Positions 1-6,645 of a stretch of 64,000 nucleotides of DNA are shown here, piece after piece. Made by a program: the position numbers and the translations under genes. Within the stretch, counting starts at the first letter, position 1; every line of letters starts with the position of its first letter. The notes below the pieces were generated by a model. It did not search any database and had not been told where the DNA came from. It was given only the letters and a program-made list of their open reading frames with translations. Source of the stretch: Acidobacteriota bacterium (GTDB lineage: Bacteria > Acidobacteriota > Vicinamibacteria > Vicinamibacterales > SCN-69-37); the NCBI GenBank assembly GCA_016716905.1, contig JADJUS010000022.1, positions 1,041,501 through 1,105,500 on the forward strand, given 5' to 3'.

Positions 1-201
1 GTAGCCGCCGGCGTGTTCGCCGGCCTCGCGGTGGCGCTGCTCTCGTCCCGGATGCTGACCAGCCTGCTGTTTGAGATCACGCCGACCGATCCGGTGACGT
101 ATGTGGTCACTGCGGCCGGGTTGCTTGTCGCCGGAGTGGCCGCCGGCGGCCTGGCCGGCCTTCGCGCGACCAAGGTGAATCCGATCACGGCGCTGAAATA
201 G
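1..201 (+). CDS. ADOP/MacB-type ABC transporter permease, C-terminal fragment
   Basis: Partial gene entering from the left edge, open from base 1 to the TAA at 199-201. The visible 66 residues contain a last transmembrane helix (a Val/Ala/Gly-rich run around TYVVTAAGLLVAGVAAGGLAG) and the ending LRATKVNPITALK. That ending resembles the RRASRVDPMRALR ending of the other two permeases here, which is typical of FtsX/MacB permeases. In this family the last helix and the short basic tail are inner-membrane/cytoplasmic. The substrate cannot be told. It probably belongs to the acidobacterial duplicated orphan permease group, like the genes at 1585 and 6646. The start lies outside the window. Confidence 0.85.
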   Translation, partial: VAAGVFAGLAVALLSSRMLTSLLFEITPTDPVTYVVTAAGLLVAGVAAGGLAGLRATKVNPITALK

Positions 202-226
202 GACCGAGCTGACGTCCGGACCAATT

Positions 227-280
227 ACTTAGGTATTGACATAAGTATTTCAGCCTGCGTATAGTTAGGTTTGTGCCTAA
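227..280 (+). promoter_or_regulatory. Promoter and nested operator-like repeats of the arsR-type gene
   Basis: TTGACA at 236-241 and TATAGT at 260-265 are separated by 18 bp, a near-consensus sigma-70 promoter. The start GTG (273) lies 7 nt after the -10 box, where transcription should begin, so the mRNA is probably leaderless. Two inverted repeats overlap it: ACTTA (227-231) with TAAGT (242-246) across the -35, and TTAGG (265-269) with CCTAA (276-280) across the start codon. Both are placed to allow autorepression by the encoded ArsR-type protein; that is inference. Confidence 0.7.
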
Positions 281-650
281 CCGACACACGGCTGACCGAG
301 AGACGCGTGGCTACCTGTCCCCGACGTCGCTCGATGCGATCTTCAGAGGGTTGGCCGATCCGACCAGGCGCGCCGTGCTTGAGCGGTTGAGCCGCGGCCC
401 CACGCCCGTGACCGAGTTGGCGCAACCATTCGACATGGCCCTTCCTTCGTTCACGCAACACCTGAACATTCTGGAAGGCTGTGGCCTCGTGAAATCCACA
501 AAAACCGGCCGCGTGCGCACCTACACCCTGGTGCCGGCCTCACTCTCGCGAGCCGATGCCTGGCTGAACCGACAGCAGGCGCGATGGACCAGTCGACTCG
601 ACCAACTGGACGCACTGTTACTACAGATGAAGGATCGCTCGAAATCATGA
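273..650 (+). CDS. ArsR/SmtB-family winged-helix transcriptional regulator
   Basis: A 125-residue protein with the ArsR winged-helix layout: LDAIFRGLADPTRRAVLERL (about residues 20-40), PTPVTELAQPFDMALPSFTQHLNILEGCGLV as the recognition helix (about 43-74), and the wing KTGRVRTYTLVP. No Cys/His metal-site cluster is evident. It therefore resembles the non-metal ArsR group that is usually paired with an SRPBCC/AHSA1 protein. The next gene is exactly that, overlapping by ATGA at 647-650. The GTG start at 273 is chosen because the promoter -10 box ends 7 nt upstream and no ribosome-binding site is present. The likely role is repression of its own two-gene operon. Confidence 0.9.
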   Translation: MPNRHTADRETRGYLSPTSLDAIFRGLADPTRRAVLERLSRGPTPVTELAQPFDMALPSFTQHLNILEGCGLVKSTKTGRVRTYTLVPASLSRADAWLNRQQARWTSRLDQLDALLLQMKDRSKS

Positions 651-1144
651 TGCACCCGAATACGCTCAACCCCGCGCTCGACCTCGTACTGGAACGCACG
701 ATCGACGTACCACCCGCTCTGGTCTGGAAGGCGTGGACCACGCCCGAGTTGATGGTGCAGTGGTTCACGCCCGCGCCGTGGAAAACGGTCTCGTGCGAAG
801 TAGATTTGCGGCCTGGCGGCATTTTTAAAACCGTCATGGAGTCGCCGGAGGGTCAGCGGATGGACCATGACCCTGGGTGCATTCTGGAAGTGGTGCACGA
901 ACGAAAGCTTGTGTGGACCAGCGCCCTTGGGCCAGGCTATCGCCCGTCGAAAACGCCGGAGAGCCCGCTGGCCTTCTTCTTCACGGCCATCATCAGCATT
1001 GAGGCTCACGGCACGGGCTCACGGTATACGGCCACCGTCATCCACACTGACGAGGCCGGTGCTGCCCGGCATCGCGAGATGGGTTTTCACGAGGGCTGGG
1101 GCAGCGCGCTCGATCAACTCGTAGCGCTCATGCACAAGGCCTGA
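647..1144 (+). CDS. SRPBCC (AHSA1-like) domain protein
   Basis: 165 residues with the START/Bet v1-like pattern of AHSA1-type proteins: an N-terminal strand LVLERTIDVPPALVWKAWTTPELMVQWF, a central VDLRPGGIFKTVMESPEG, and a C-terminal helix HREMGFHEGWGSALDQLVALM. The family binds hydrophobic small molecules in a cavity; the ligand is unknown here. Translation starts at the ATG overlapping the stop of the ArsR-type gene (ATGA), so the two are probably translationally coupled. An upstream in-frame start at 584 would run deep inside the regulator gene and is less likely. A 9-bp GC hairpin follows the stop codon directly. Confidence 0.85.
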   Translation: MMHPNTLNPALDLVLERTIDVPPALVWKAWTTPELMVQWFTPAPWKTVSCEVDLRPGGIFKTVMESPEGQRMDHDPGCILEVVHERKLVWTSALGPGYRPSKTPESPLAFFFTAIISIEAHGTGSRYTATVIHTDEAGAARHREMGFHEGWGSALDQLVALMHKA

Positions 1145-1145
1145 G

Positions 1146-1169
1146 GCGCGCCGCCGGCAAGCGGCGCGC
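1146..1169 (+). terminator. GC-rich hairpin after the SRPBCC gene
   Basis: Perfect 9-bp arms GCGCGCCGC (1146-1154) and GCGGCGCGC (1161-1169) around a 6-nt loop, two bases after the TGA stop. No T-run follows, so it would be a factor-assisted or weak terminator. Confidence 0.55.
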
Positions 1170-1191
1170 GGCAATGTCCGCTTCCGTCCAG

Positions 1192-1228
1192 TTGCAAATA
1201 CGTTCTTGATGCACCTATTCTTGGTGCA
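1192..1228 (+). promoter_or_regulatory. Candidate promoter and operator of the padR gene
   Basis: TTGCAA (1192-1197) and TATTCT (1216-1221), 18 bp apart, form a plausible promoter. Overlapping the -10 is the inverted repeat TGCACC (1210-1215), seven bases, GGTGCA (1223-1228). The start ATG is at 1232. The position suits autorepression by the PadR protein, but no experimental motif for this protein is known to me. Confidence 0.5.
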
Positions 1229-1231
1229 GTC

Positions 1232-1588
1232 ATGTCCTATCGATCGCCCGACGCGCTGCTGCCGCTGACTCCTGTTGCCTTCGAGATCCTGCTCGCGCTC
1301 GCCGACGAGCCGCTGCACGGTTACGCCATCCTGCAGGCCGTTGAGGCACGGCTCAGTGGACTGCTGCCGCTGCGCACCGGCACGTTGTATCGGTCGCTGG
1401 CGCGTCTTCTCGAGGACGAGCTGATTGAAGAGGCGGCGGCCAGAGATTCGACGGATGAGCGTCGCCGGTGTTACCGCATCACCACACATGGGCGCAAAGT
1501 CGCGGCGCTTGAGGCAGCCAGGCTTGAAGGCCAGGTCGTCGCGGCCAGAGCGCGCCGATTGCTGCCTTCCAGGAAGTTGCGTCCGTGA
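1232..1588 (+). CDS. PadR-family transcriptional regulator
   Basis: 118 residues. The PadR winged helix is clear: LTPVAFEILLALADEPLHGYAILQAVEARLSG (about residues 11-43), GTLYRSLARLLEDELIEE (about 51-69), and the wing RRCYRITTHGRKVAALE. It stops soon after the DNA-binding domain, so it lacks the long C-terminal dimerisation arm of larger PadR proteins. Its stop overlaps the GTG start of the ADOP permease (GTGA at 1585-1588). A PadR gene directly upstream of an ADOP permease is a recurrent arrangement in Acidobacteria, so it probably represses this operon. No ribosome-binding site is visible. Confidence 0.9.
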   Translation: MSYRSPDALLPLTPVAFEILLALADEPLHGYAILQAVEARLSGLLPLRTGTLYRSLARLLEDELIEEAAARDSTDERRRCYRITTHGRKVAALEAARLEGQVVAARARRLLPSRKLRP

Positions 1589-4308
1589 ACCGTTTTGCCT
1601 CCCGGTGGCATCGCCTGGCGATACGAGCCTATCCGCGGGCGTTCCGCGACAGGCTTGGCGACGACCTGCAGGACACGTTCCTTCGCCGCGTAGCGGCTGC
1701 GCGAGCGCGCAATGTGCTGCGTGGCGCCTTCGCCCTCGCCACCGGCCTGCTGGACACGTGTGCATCCGGCCTGGCTGAGAGATCAGCCGATCGCCGCGAG
1801 CGGATCCACAACGCCACCCACTCTTCATCGCCACCTCGGAGCCTGCTTATGACATGGGAATCCATCGTTAGTGACGTGCAACTCGCGTTGCGACACATCC
1901 GCAAGTCACCGGTCTTCGCCGCGATGACGGTGGCGACATTGGCCGTTGGCATCGGCGCGAACAGCGCAATCTTTTCTGCGGTGTATGCCGCGCTCCTCAA
2001 GCCACTGCCTTACGCCGGCGCGGATCGGCTGGTAGCGCTCTGGAGCGATCAGACAAAGATTGGCGACAGCAACTACCCGATGTCGCCGGCCAACTACGAT
2101 GCGTTCAAACGCGAGACCACCACGCTGTCGCAGGTGGAAGGGATGTATTCGTTCCTGGTCAACCTGCAGATTCCGAATGGGGACTCGTCTGAGACGATTC
2201 AGGTATCAACCGTCACACCGGGCATGTTCCGGATGCTCGGGCGACAGGCGTCGCTGGGCAGAGGACTGCAGGAGGGCGATGCACAATCCGTGGTGCTGAG
2301 CCACGCCTACTGGCTGCGTCGCTTCGGAGGCGACCGCTCAGTGGTTGGCCAGCCACTCCCGCGGGTTGGCGGAACGCCACTCACGATTGTCGGCGTCATG
2401 CCAGAGGATTTCATCTTTCCGTACCGGTCGATGCTTGGGCCAAGCGGGTTTTCACGCGCGCAATCGGCCGACGCGTGGCGGCTACTGACGCCGGCAACCG
2501 AAACGCGCATGGTGGACGCCACGGGCCAGCCGAACCGGACGATTCACTTCTTCTCGGTCATCGGCAGGCTGAAGGATGGCGAGCCGCTCGGCCGAGCCGT
2601 AGCGGAACTGAAGACGATCGCCGACCGTCGTGCGCAGGCGCTTCCGGAGTCGAACACCGGGTACGGCGTCACGGTGCGTCCGTTGCTCGATCAGACGGTG
2701 GGCAAGATCCGCCCAGCGCTGATCCTCTTGACCACTGGCGTCGGCGTGCTTCTGCTCTTGACCTGCATCAACATCGCGAACGTCCTGTTGGCGCGGGCCA
2801 GTGGACAACGACGGGATCAGGCCGTTCGAGCCGCACTCGGGGCATCCCGCACACGCTTGCTGCAGCAGGCCCTTGTGGAAAGCGTGGTGCTGTCGGTGCT
2901 GGGAGGCATGGCGGCAATGGGGGTGGTCGCGATTGGATCCTCCGCGCTGCTCGCGATCGCCCCGGCAGATCTGCCGAGGGTGACCGAGGCGCGGGTGTCG
3001 CTCCCGATTGCATTGTTCACACTCGGGCTTTCTGTTGTGGTGGGCCTCCTGACGGGATTGCTACCTGCGATTTCATCAGCGCGCGCTAAGCCAGAAGACG
3101 GCCTGCGTGACTCCAAGCGGAATACCGCCAGCGCCCGTCAGCGCCTGGTGCGCTCCTCGCTCGTCGTCGCCGAAGTCACGCTTGCGACGTTCCTGACGAT
3201 CGGCGCCGGACTGCTGCTGCGCAGCTTCACGGCAGTGCTCAGCGTGGACCCGGGGTTCGCAACCGACCACGTGCTCACCTTCCAGGTCAGCGTGCCCGCA
3301 CGCTACGCCGACGCTCGGGCCAGGATCGAGTTCTACGAGGAACTGCGAACCAAGCTGGCGGCCCTGCCTGGCGTGACAAGCATTGGAGGCTCCACGCGCA
3401 TGCCACTGGGCAGCACCCAGGTTAGTACGCAGTTGAGTGTTGAGGGCCGGAGTGTTCGTCCGACCGATCTTCCTGAAGTACAGATGCGTCGTTCAGTCCA
3501 CGACTTCTTCGGGACGATGCGAATTCCGGTGCTTGAAGGCCGCGTGTTTAGTGACGCGGATCGAACTGTCGGAGAACCGATAGCGGTTGTGAACGCCGCC
3601 CTCGCCGCGAAAGTCTTCCCGAATGAGTCACCGGTTGGGCGCAGGGTTCAGATGGGACCGAATCCGACGGCGGACGGCTGGCTGCGGATCATCGGCGTTG
3701 TGGGAAGTGTGAGGCACAGCAGCCTTGAGGAGACACCTCAGCCCGAGATCTACATCAGTCATTTGCAGGGCCCGCCGATCGGACCGTTCATGGCGATGCG
3801 CACAACAGGCGACCCCGCCCTGCTGGCCTCCGGCCTTCGGGCGACGCTGAAGGAGATGGGCATTGACCCGCCATCAAACGTCCGAACCATGGATGAACTT
3901 CGCAGCGAGTCGGTGGGCGAGCGACGATTCGTGCTCTGGCTCGTCGGTGCCTTCGGAGTGGTTGCGCTGATGCTCGCCGGCGTGGGGGTCTATGGCGTGA
4001 TCTCGCTGGTGGTGGCGGAAAGGACGGGTGAAGTGGGCGTGCGGCTCGCGCTCGGCGCCACACCAGGACAGGTGTGGTCGATGCTGGTGGCGCAGGCCGC
4101 CACGCTGGGCGCGCTCGGTGTGGCAATCGGCGCCGGTGCCGCGTTTGTGCTGACGCCACTGGCAGCTGCGATGCTCTTTGGCGTCTCGCCTGCCGACCCG
4201 TTGACGTTTGTGGGCGTATCGGCGCTGCTGCTCGCCATCGCGATTGCCGCAGGTGCGCTGCCGGCGCGCCGGGCGATGCGCGTCGACCCTGCGACGGCGC
4301 TTCGCTGA
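1585..4308 (+). CDS. ADOP-type ABC transporter permease with N-terminal prefix domain
   Basis: 907 residues. Residues 1-85 form the Arg-rich permease prefix domain seen in PadR-linked ADOP proteins (MNRFASRWHRLAIRAYPRAF). Residues 89-906 are a duplicated MacB/FtsX unit: TM1 near 109-131 (MTVATLAVGIGANSAIFSAVY), a periplasmic core, three helices around 380-500 (ILLTTGVGVLLLLTCINIANVLLARA), a second core, and three C-terminal helices ending in ARRAMRVDPATALR. No ATPase is encoded next to it, which matches the orphan nature of the family. The role is likely lipid, peptide or drug efflux, or mechanotransmission; the substrate is unknown. The GTG start is supported by its 4-nt overlap with padR and by the family prefix domain. 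Confidence 0.93.
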   Translation: MNRFASRWHRLAIRAYPRAFRDRLGDDLQDTFLRRVAAARARNVLRGAFALATGLLDTCASGLAERSADRRERIHNATHSSSPPRSLLMTWESIVSDVQLALRHIRKSPVFAAMTVATLAVGIGANSAIFSAVYAALLKPLPYAGADRLVALWSDQTKIGDSNYPMSPANYDAFKRETTTLSQVEGMYSFLVNLQIPNGDSSETIQVSTVTPGMFRMLGRQASLGRGLQEGDAQSVVLSHAYWLRRFGGDRSVVGQPLPRVGGTPLTIVGVMPEDFIFPYRSMLGPSGFSRAQSADAWRLLTPATETRMVDATGQPNRTIHFFSVIGRLKDGEPLGRAVAELKTIADRRAQALPESNTGYGVTVRPLLDQTVGKIRPALILLTTGVGVLLLLTCINIANVLLARASGQRRDQAVRAALGASRTRLLQQALVESVVLSVLGGMAAMGVVAIGSSALLAIAPADLPRVTEARVSLPIALFTLGLSVVVGLLTGLLPAISSARAKPEDGLRDSKRNTASARQRLVRSSLVVAEVTLATFLTIGAGLLLRSFTAVLSVDPGFATDHVLTFQVSVPARYADARARIEFYEELRTKLAALPGVTSIGGSTRMPLGSTQVSTQLSVEGRSVRPTDLPEVQMRRSVHDFFGTMRIPVLEGRVFSDADRTVGEPIAVVNAALAAKVFPNESPVGRRVQMGPNPTADGWLRIIGVVGSVRHSSLEETPQPEIYISHLQGPPIGPFMAMRTTGDPALLASGLRATLKEMGIDPPSNVRTMDELRSESVGERRFVLWLVGAFGVVALMLAGVGVYGVISLVVAERTGEVGVRLALGATPGQVWSMLVAQAATLGALGVAIGAGAAFVLTPLAAAMLFGVSPADPLTFVGVSALLLAIAIAAGALPARRAMRVDPATALR

Positions 4309-4312
4309 GTCT

Positions 4313-4336
4313 GGGGTCCCGGGGTCCCGGGGTCCC
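4313..4336. repeat. Three tandem copies of GGGGTCCC
   Basis: The 8-bp unit GGGGTCCC occurs three times back to back, beginning four bases after the permease stop and followed by GGAGG. It is a short simple-sequence array; no function is evident. Confidence 0.7.
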
Positions 4337-4371
4337 GGAGGCGATTTAGAATGGGGACTAGAGGCCCCCCA

Positions 4372-5277
4372 ATGTCGATTCGTCCCGTGTCACGTATCGT
4401 TTCCGCGCAGCCAACTCTGGAAGGTGCGGGCGTCAAGCTGCATCGCGGTTTTGGCTTCGGCACCACCTCGGAGTTTGATCCATTCCTGCTGTTCGACGAT
4501 TTCAGGGGCGAGCGGCCCGCGGACTACCTCGCCGGCTTTCCGTGGCACCCACATCGCGGCATCGAGACCATCACGTACGTGTTGGCCGGCACGGTCCATC
4601 ACGGCGATAGTCTCGGTAACGAAGGCGCACTAACCGCCGGCGATGTCCAGTGGATGACGTCGGGAAGCGGCATCATCCACCAGGAGATGCCCACCGGTGA
4701 CGCGGACGGCCGCATGCACGGCTTCCAACTCTGGGCCAACCTGCCTGCTGCGCTTAAGATGACCGCGCCTCGGTATCAGGAAGTGCACGCGACAGACATC
4801 CCGGTCGTCGTGGATGACGATGGGACGCGGGTGAAGATTGTGTGCGGCGGGTTTTGGGGGAAACGAGGTCCGGTGGACGGTATCGCGGCCGATCCGGTGT
4901 ATCTGGATGTCTCGGTGCCACCCGGTGTGCGTAAAACGCTGCCGGTGGAGACCACGCGACATGCGTTTGCATACGTCTTCGCCGGTGCGGGGTCATTTCG
5001 CGATGCGTCTGCGCCGCAGGGCGTGCTGACCGACACCACGGGGGAGATCGACGAAGCCCCGGTGCTGGACCTGACGGGCAATCGGTCATTGGTGCTGTTC
5101 GATCGCGGCGACGAAGTCACGGTGCAAGCGGGTCCGGAGGGCGTTCGCTTCCTGCTCGTCTCGGGCAAACCTCTGGGCGAACCCGTCGCTTGGCACGGCC
5201 CCATCGTCATGAACACGCAGGACGAGATTCGCCAGGCCCTCTCAGATTTGCGTCAGGGCACGTTTATTCGCACCTGA
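4372..5277 (+). CDS. Pirin-family protein (bicupin)
   Basis: 301 residues from ATG 4372. The N-terminal pirin cupin carries FPWHPHRGIETITYVLAGTVHHGDSLGN, supplying the metal-binding His residues, then GDVQWMTSGSGIIHQEMP. The C-terminal pirin_C cupin follows around residues 170-290. Relatives bind iron; some are quercetinases and others redox-sensing cofactors, so the exact activity is open. Start choice: a -10-like TAGAAT at 4347-4352 would put transcription near 4359, which rules out the in-frame ATG at 4351 although GGAGG precedes that codon. GAGG at 4361-4364 serves ATG 4372. A palindrome-pair repeat begins at the stop codon. Confidence 0.9.
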   Translation: MSIRPVSRIVSAQPTLEGAGVKLHRGFGFGTTSEFDPFLLFDDFRGERPADYLAGFPWHPHRGIETITYVLAGTVHHGDSLGNEGALTAGDVQWMTSGSGIIHQEMPTGDADGRMHGFQLWANLPAALKMTAPRYQEVHATDIPVVVDDDGTRVKIVCGGFWGKRGPVDGIAADPVYLDVSVPPGVRKTLPVETTRHAFAYVFAGAGSFRDASAPQGVLTDTTGEIDEAPVLDLTGNRSLVLFDRGDEVTVQAGPEGVRFLLVSGKPLGEPVAWHGPIVMNTQDEIRQALSDLRQGTFIRT

Positions 5278-5339
5278 AAACGACCTCTGAGGTCGTTTCG
5301 TGTACACACACGGTTGGAAACGACCTCAGAGGTCGTTTT
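5277..5339. repeat. Palindrome pair 1 (AACGACCTCWGAGGTCGTT family)
   Basis: Two 19-bp palindromes lie at 5279-5297 (centre T) and 5319-5337 (centre A), 40 bp start to start, separated by a GTGTACAC-containing spacer. The first begins inside the pirin stop codon. The convergent dinB gene ends at 5352, so the pair could act as a bidirectional terminator. Confidence 0.9.
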
Positions 5340-5351
5340 CGCTCGTCAGGC

Positions 5352-5834
5352 TCACGGCCGGAAGCGCAGCAGGTCTGTGGAAGGCGGCACGCCGCCGACC
5401 ATGCGGATCTGGCTGGCCACCTGGCCGCGATGGTAGGTGGCGTGGTTCGCCACGTGCAGGAGCAGAAAACCCAGCTTCGCGCGATCGGCGTCGCCGTTGA
5501 TCCGGGTGAATGAAATCTCGCGGTCCAGGTCGGCGTCGGCCAGGCCGAGGATGAATTCCTTGCGCGCGGCATGGATGCGCCGCCATTCCTCATGAATCTC
5601 GCTGACCGAACCGTTGGCCCAGGTCGGCCAGCCCTTTGGGCTCTCGCCCGTCCACCGGCAGAGCCAAATCCAGTCGGCGGCGGCCATGTGCGAGAGCGTC
5701 TCGCGAATCGACGGGAAACTGCCTCCGACCGCGCGAGTGGTTTGCTCGTGCGAAAGCGCCGCCGCAGCGTCGAAAATTTGCTCGTTGGCCGATTCGGTGT
5801 AGGCGAAGAGGAAGGCAATATCCGCAACCGTCAT
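5352..5834 (-). CDS. DinB-family protein
   Basis: 160 residues from ATG 5834. It is a four-helix bundle of the DinB/YfiT type, with the three expected metal-binding His residues: His in TLSHMAAADW (about 47) and the pair in HVANHATYHRGQ (about 128-136). Members are small metalloproteins, some thiol-dependent transferases; the substrate is unknown. An upstream in-frame extension runs through the palindrome repeat and the neighbouring gene and is rejected. The gene is bracketed on both sides by palindrome pairs of the same family, which suggests a shared insertion history or transcriptional isolation. Confidence 0.88.
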   Translation of the reverse strand: MTVADIAFLFAYTESANEQIFDAAAALSHEQTTRAVGGSFPSIRETLSHMAAADWIWLCRWTGESPKGWPTWANGSVSEIHEEWRRIHAARKEFILGLADADLDREISFTRINGDADRAKLGFLLLHVANHATYHRGQVASQIRMVGGVPPSTDLLRFRP

Positions 5835-5851
5835 GCCAAGAACGTTACAGG

Positions 5852-5913
5852 AAAACGACCTCAGAGGTCGTTTCGGGTGCGAGAGTTTGCGAAACGACCT
5901 CTGAGGTCGTTTT
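5852..5913. repeat. Palindrome pair 2 (AACGACCTCWGAGGTCGTT family)
   Basis: Cores at 5854-5872 (centre A) and 5893-5911 (centre T), 39 bp start to start. It lies between the start of dinB and the stop of the TVP38-like gene, both on the minus strand, and so could separate their transcripts. Confidence 0.9.
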
Positions 5914-5923
5914 GTGTACATCT

Positions 5924-6607
5924 TTATTTGCGGGTGAGCCAGACGACGAGGGCGGCGACGTACAACAGGCCGGCCGCCACCAGCACATACACGGCGCCGG
6001 GCAGGATTTCGAAGATCTGCTCGGCCAGGTACGCCTGGGCGTAACACAGGGGCGCCATCCCGATAAACGTCCCCAACGCCACCCGCCACACCGGCACCCC
6101 CACCGCCCCGGCCATATACGACACGATGTCTGACGACGTCAGTGGATTGACGCGCAGGAGGAGGACCACCCACAGGCCGCGCGCGCGAATCGCATCGCGG
6201 TACTGAGCGGCCTTCGTTCCCTCAACGCGCCTCGCCAGCGCGTCCTCGCCGAGCGCGCTACCGACCCCGCAAGCGATAGCTGCTCCCAGGGTGTTGCCGA
6301 CGAGCGACAACGTGCCGCCCATCAGGCCGCCGAACAGGGCGCCGGCGGGCGCATACAGCAGCGTGCCAGGAATCGGCGCCACCAGCACCTCGAGCACCAC
6401 CGCCGCCACATAAACCACCGGCGCAAGGCGCCCCCAGCGGTCCAGCGCGGCGCGTAATGCGTCCAGAGCCTGTCCGGAATCGCCCAAACCGCCAGCGGCG
6501 TCCATCAGGACGCGGACGGTGCCTCCGGACATGTAGGACCAAACCGCTATCGCCAGTACCACCGCGAAGGCGAGCAACGCCGTGACCTTGCGATTTCGGG
6601 CAGTCAT
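5924..6607 (-). CDS. TVP38/TMEM64 (DedA-like) membrane protein
   Basis: 227 residues, with a first helix near residues 8-27 (TALLAFAVVLAIAVWSYMSG) and the SNARE-associated/VTT core. The core includes LEVLVAPIPGTLLYAPAGALFGGLMGGTLSLVGNTLGAAIACGVGSALG (about 90-140) and the glycine-rich reentrant motif, then LRVNPLTSSDIVSYMAGAVGVPVWRVALGTFIGMAP. The family includes inner-membrane lipid scramblase or transport proteins. GGAG lies 8 nt before the ATG, making this one of the few genes here with a clear ribosome-binding site. It is divergent from the ADOP permease at 6646. Confidence 0.92.
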   Translation of the reverse strand: MTARNRKVTALLAFAVVLAIAVWSYMSGGTVRVLMDAAGGLGDSGQALDALRAALDRWGRLAPVVYVAAVVLEVLVAPIPGTLLYAPAGALFGGLMGGTLSLVGNTLGAAIACGVGSALGEDALARRVEGTKAAQYRDAIRARGLWVVLLLRVNPLTSSDIVSYMAGAVGVPVWRVALGTFIGMAPLCYAQAYLAEQIFEILPGAVYVLVAAGLLYVAALVVWLTRK

Positions 6608-6645
6608 TCACAACTCCGGTCAGTGCTTTCTCGTCTCATGGAGGA

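Noticed and set aside
4351..4371. Upstream ATG (4351) as the pirin start
   Set aside because: GGAGG precedes it, but a TAGAAT -10 box overlaps that codon and the family N-terminus begins at ATG 4372.
5277..5913. Repeated 19-mers considered as a CRISPR array
   Set aside because: Only two cores per site, fully palindromic, with a gene between the two pairs and no cas genes.
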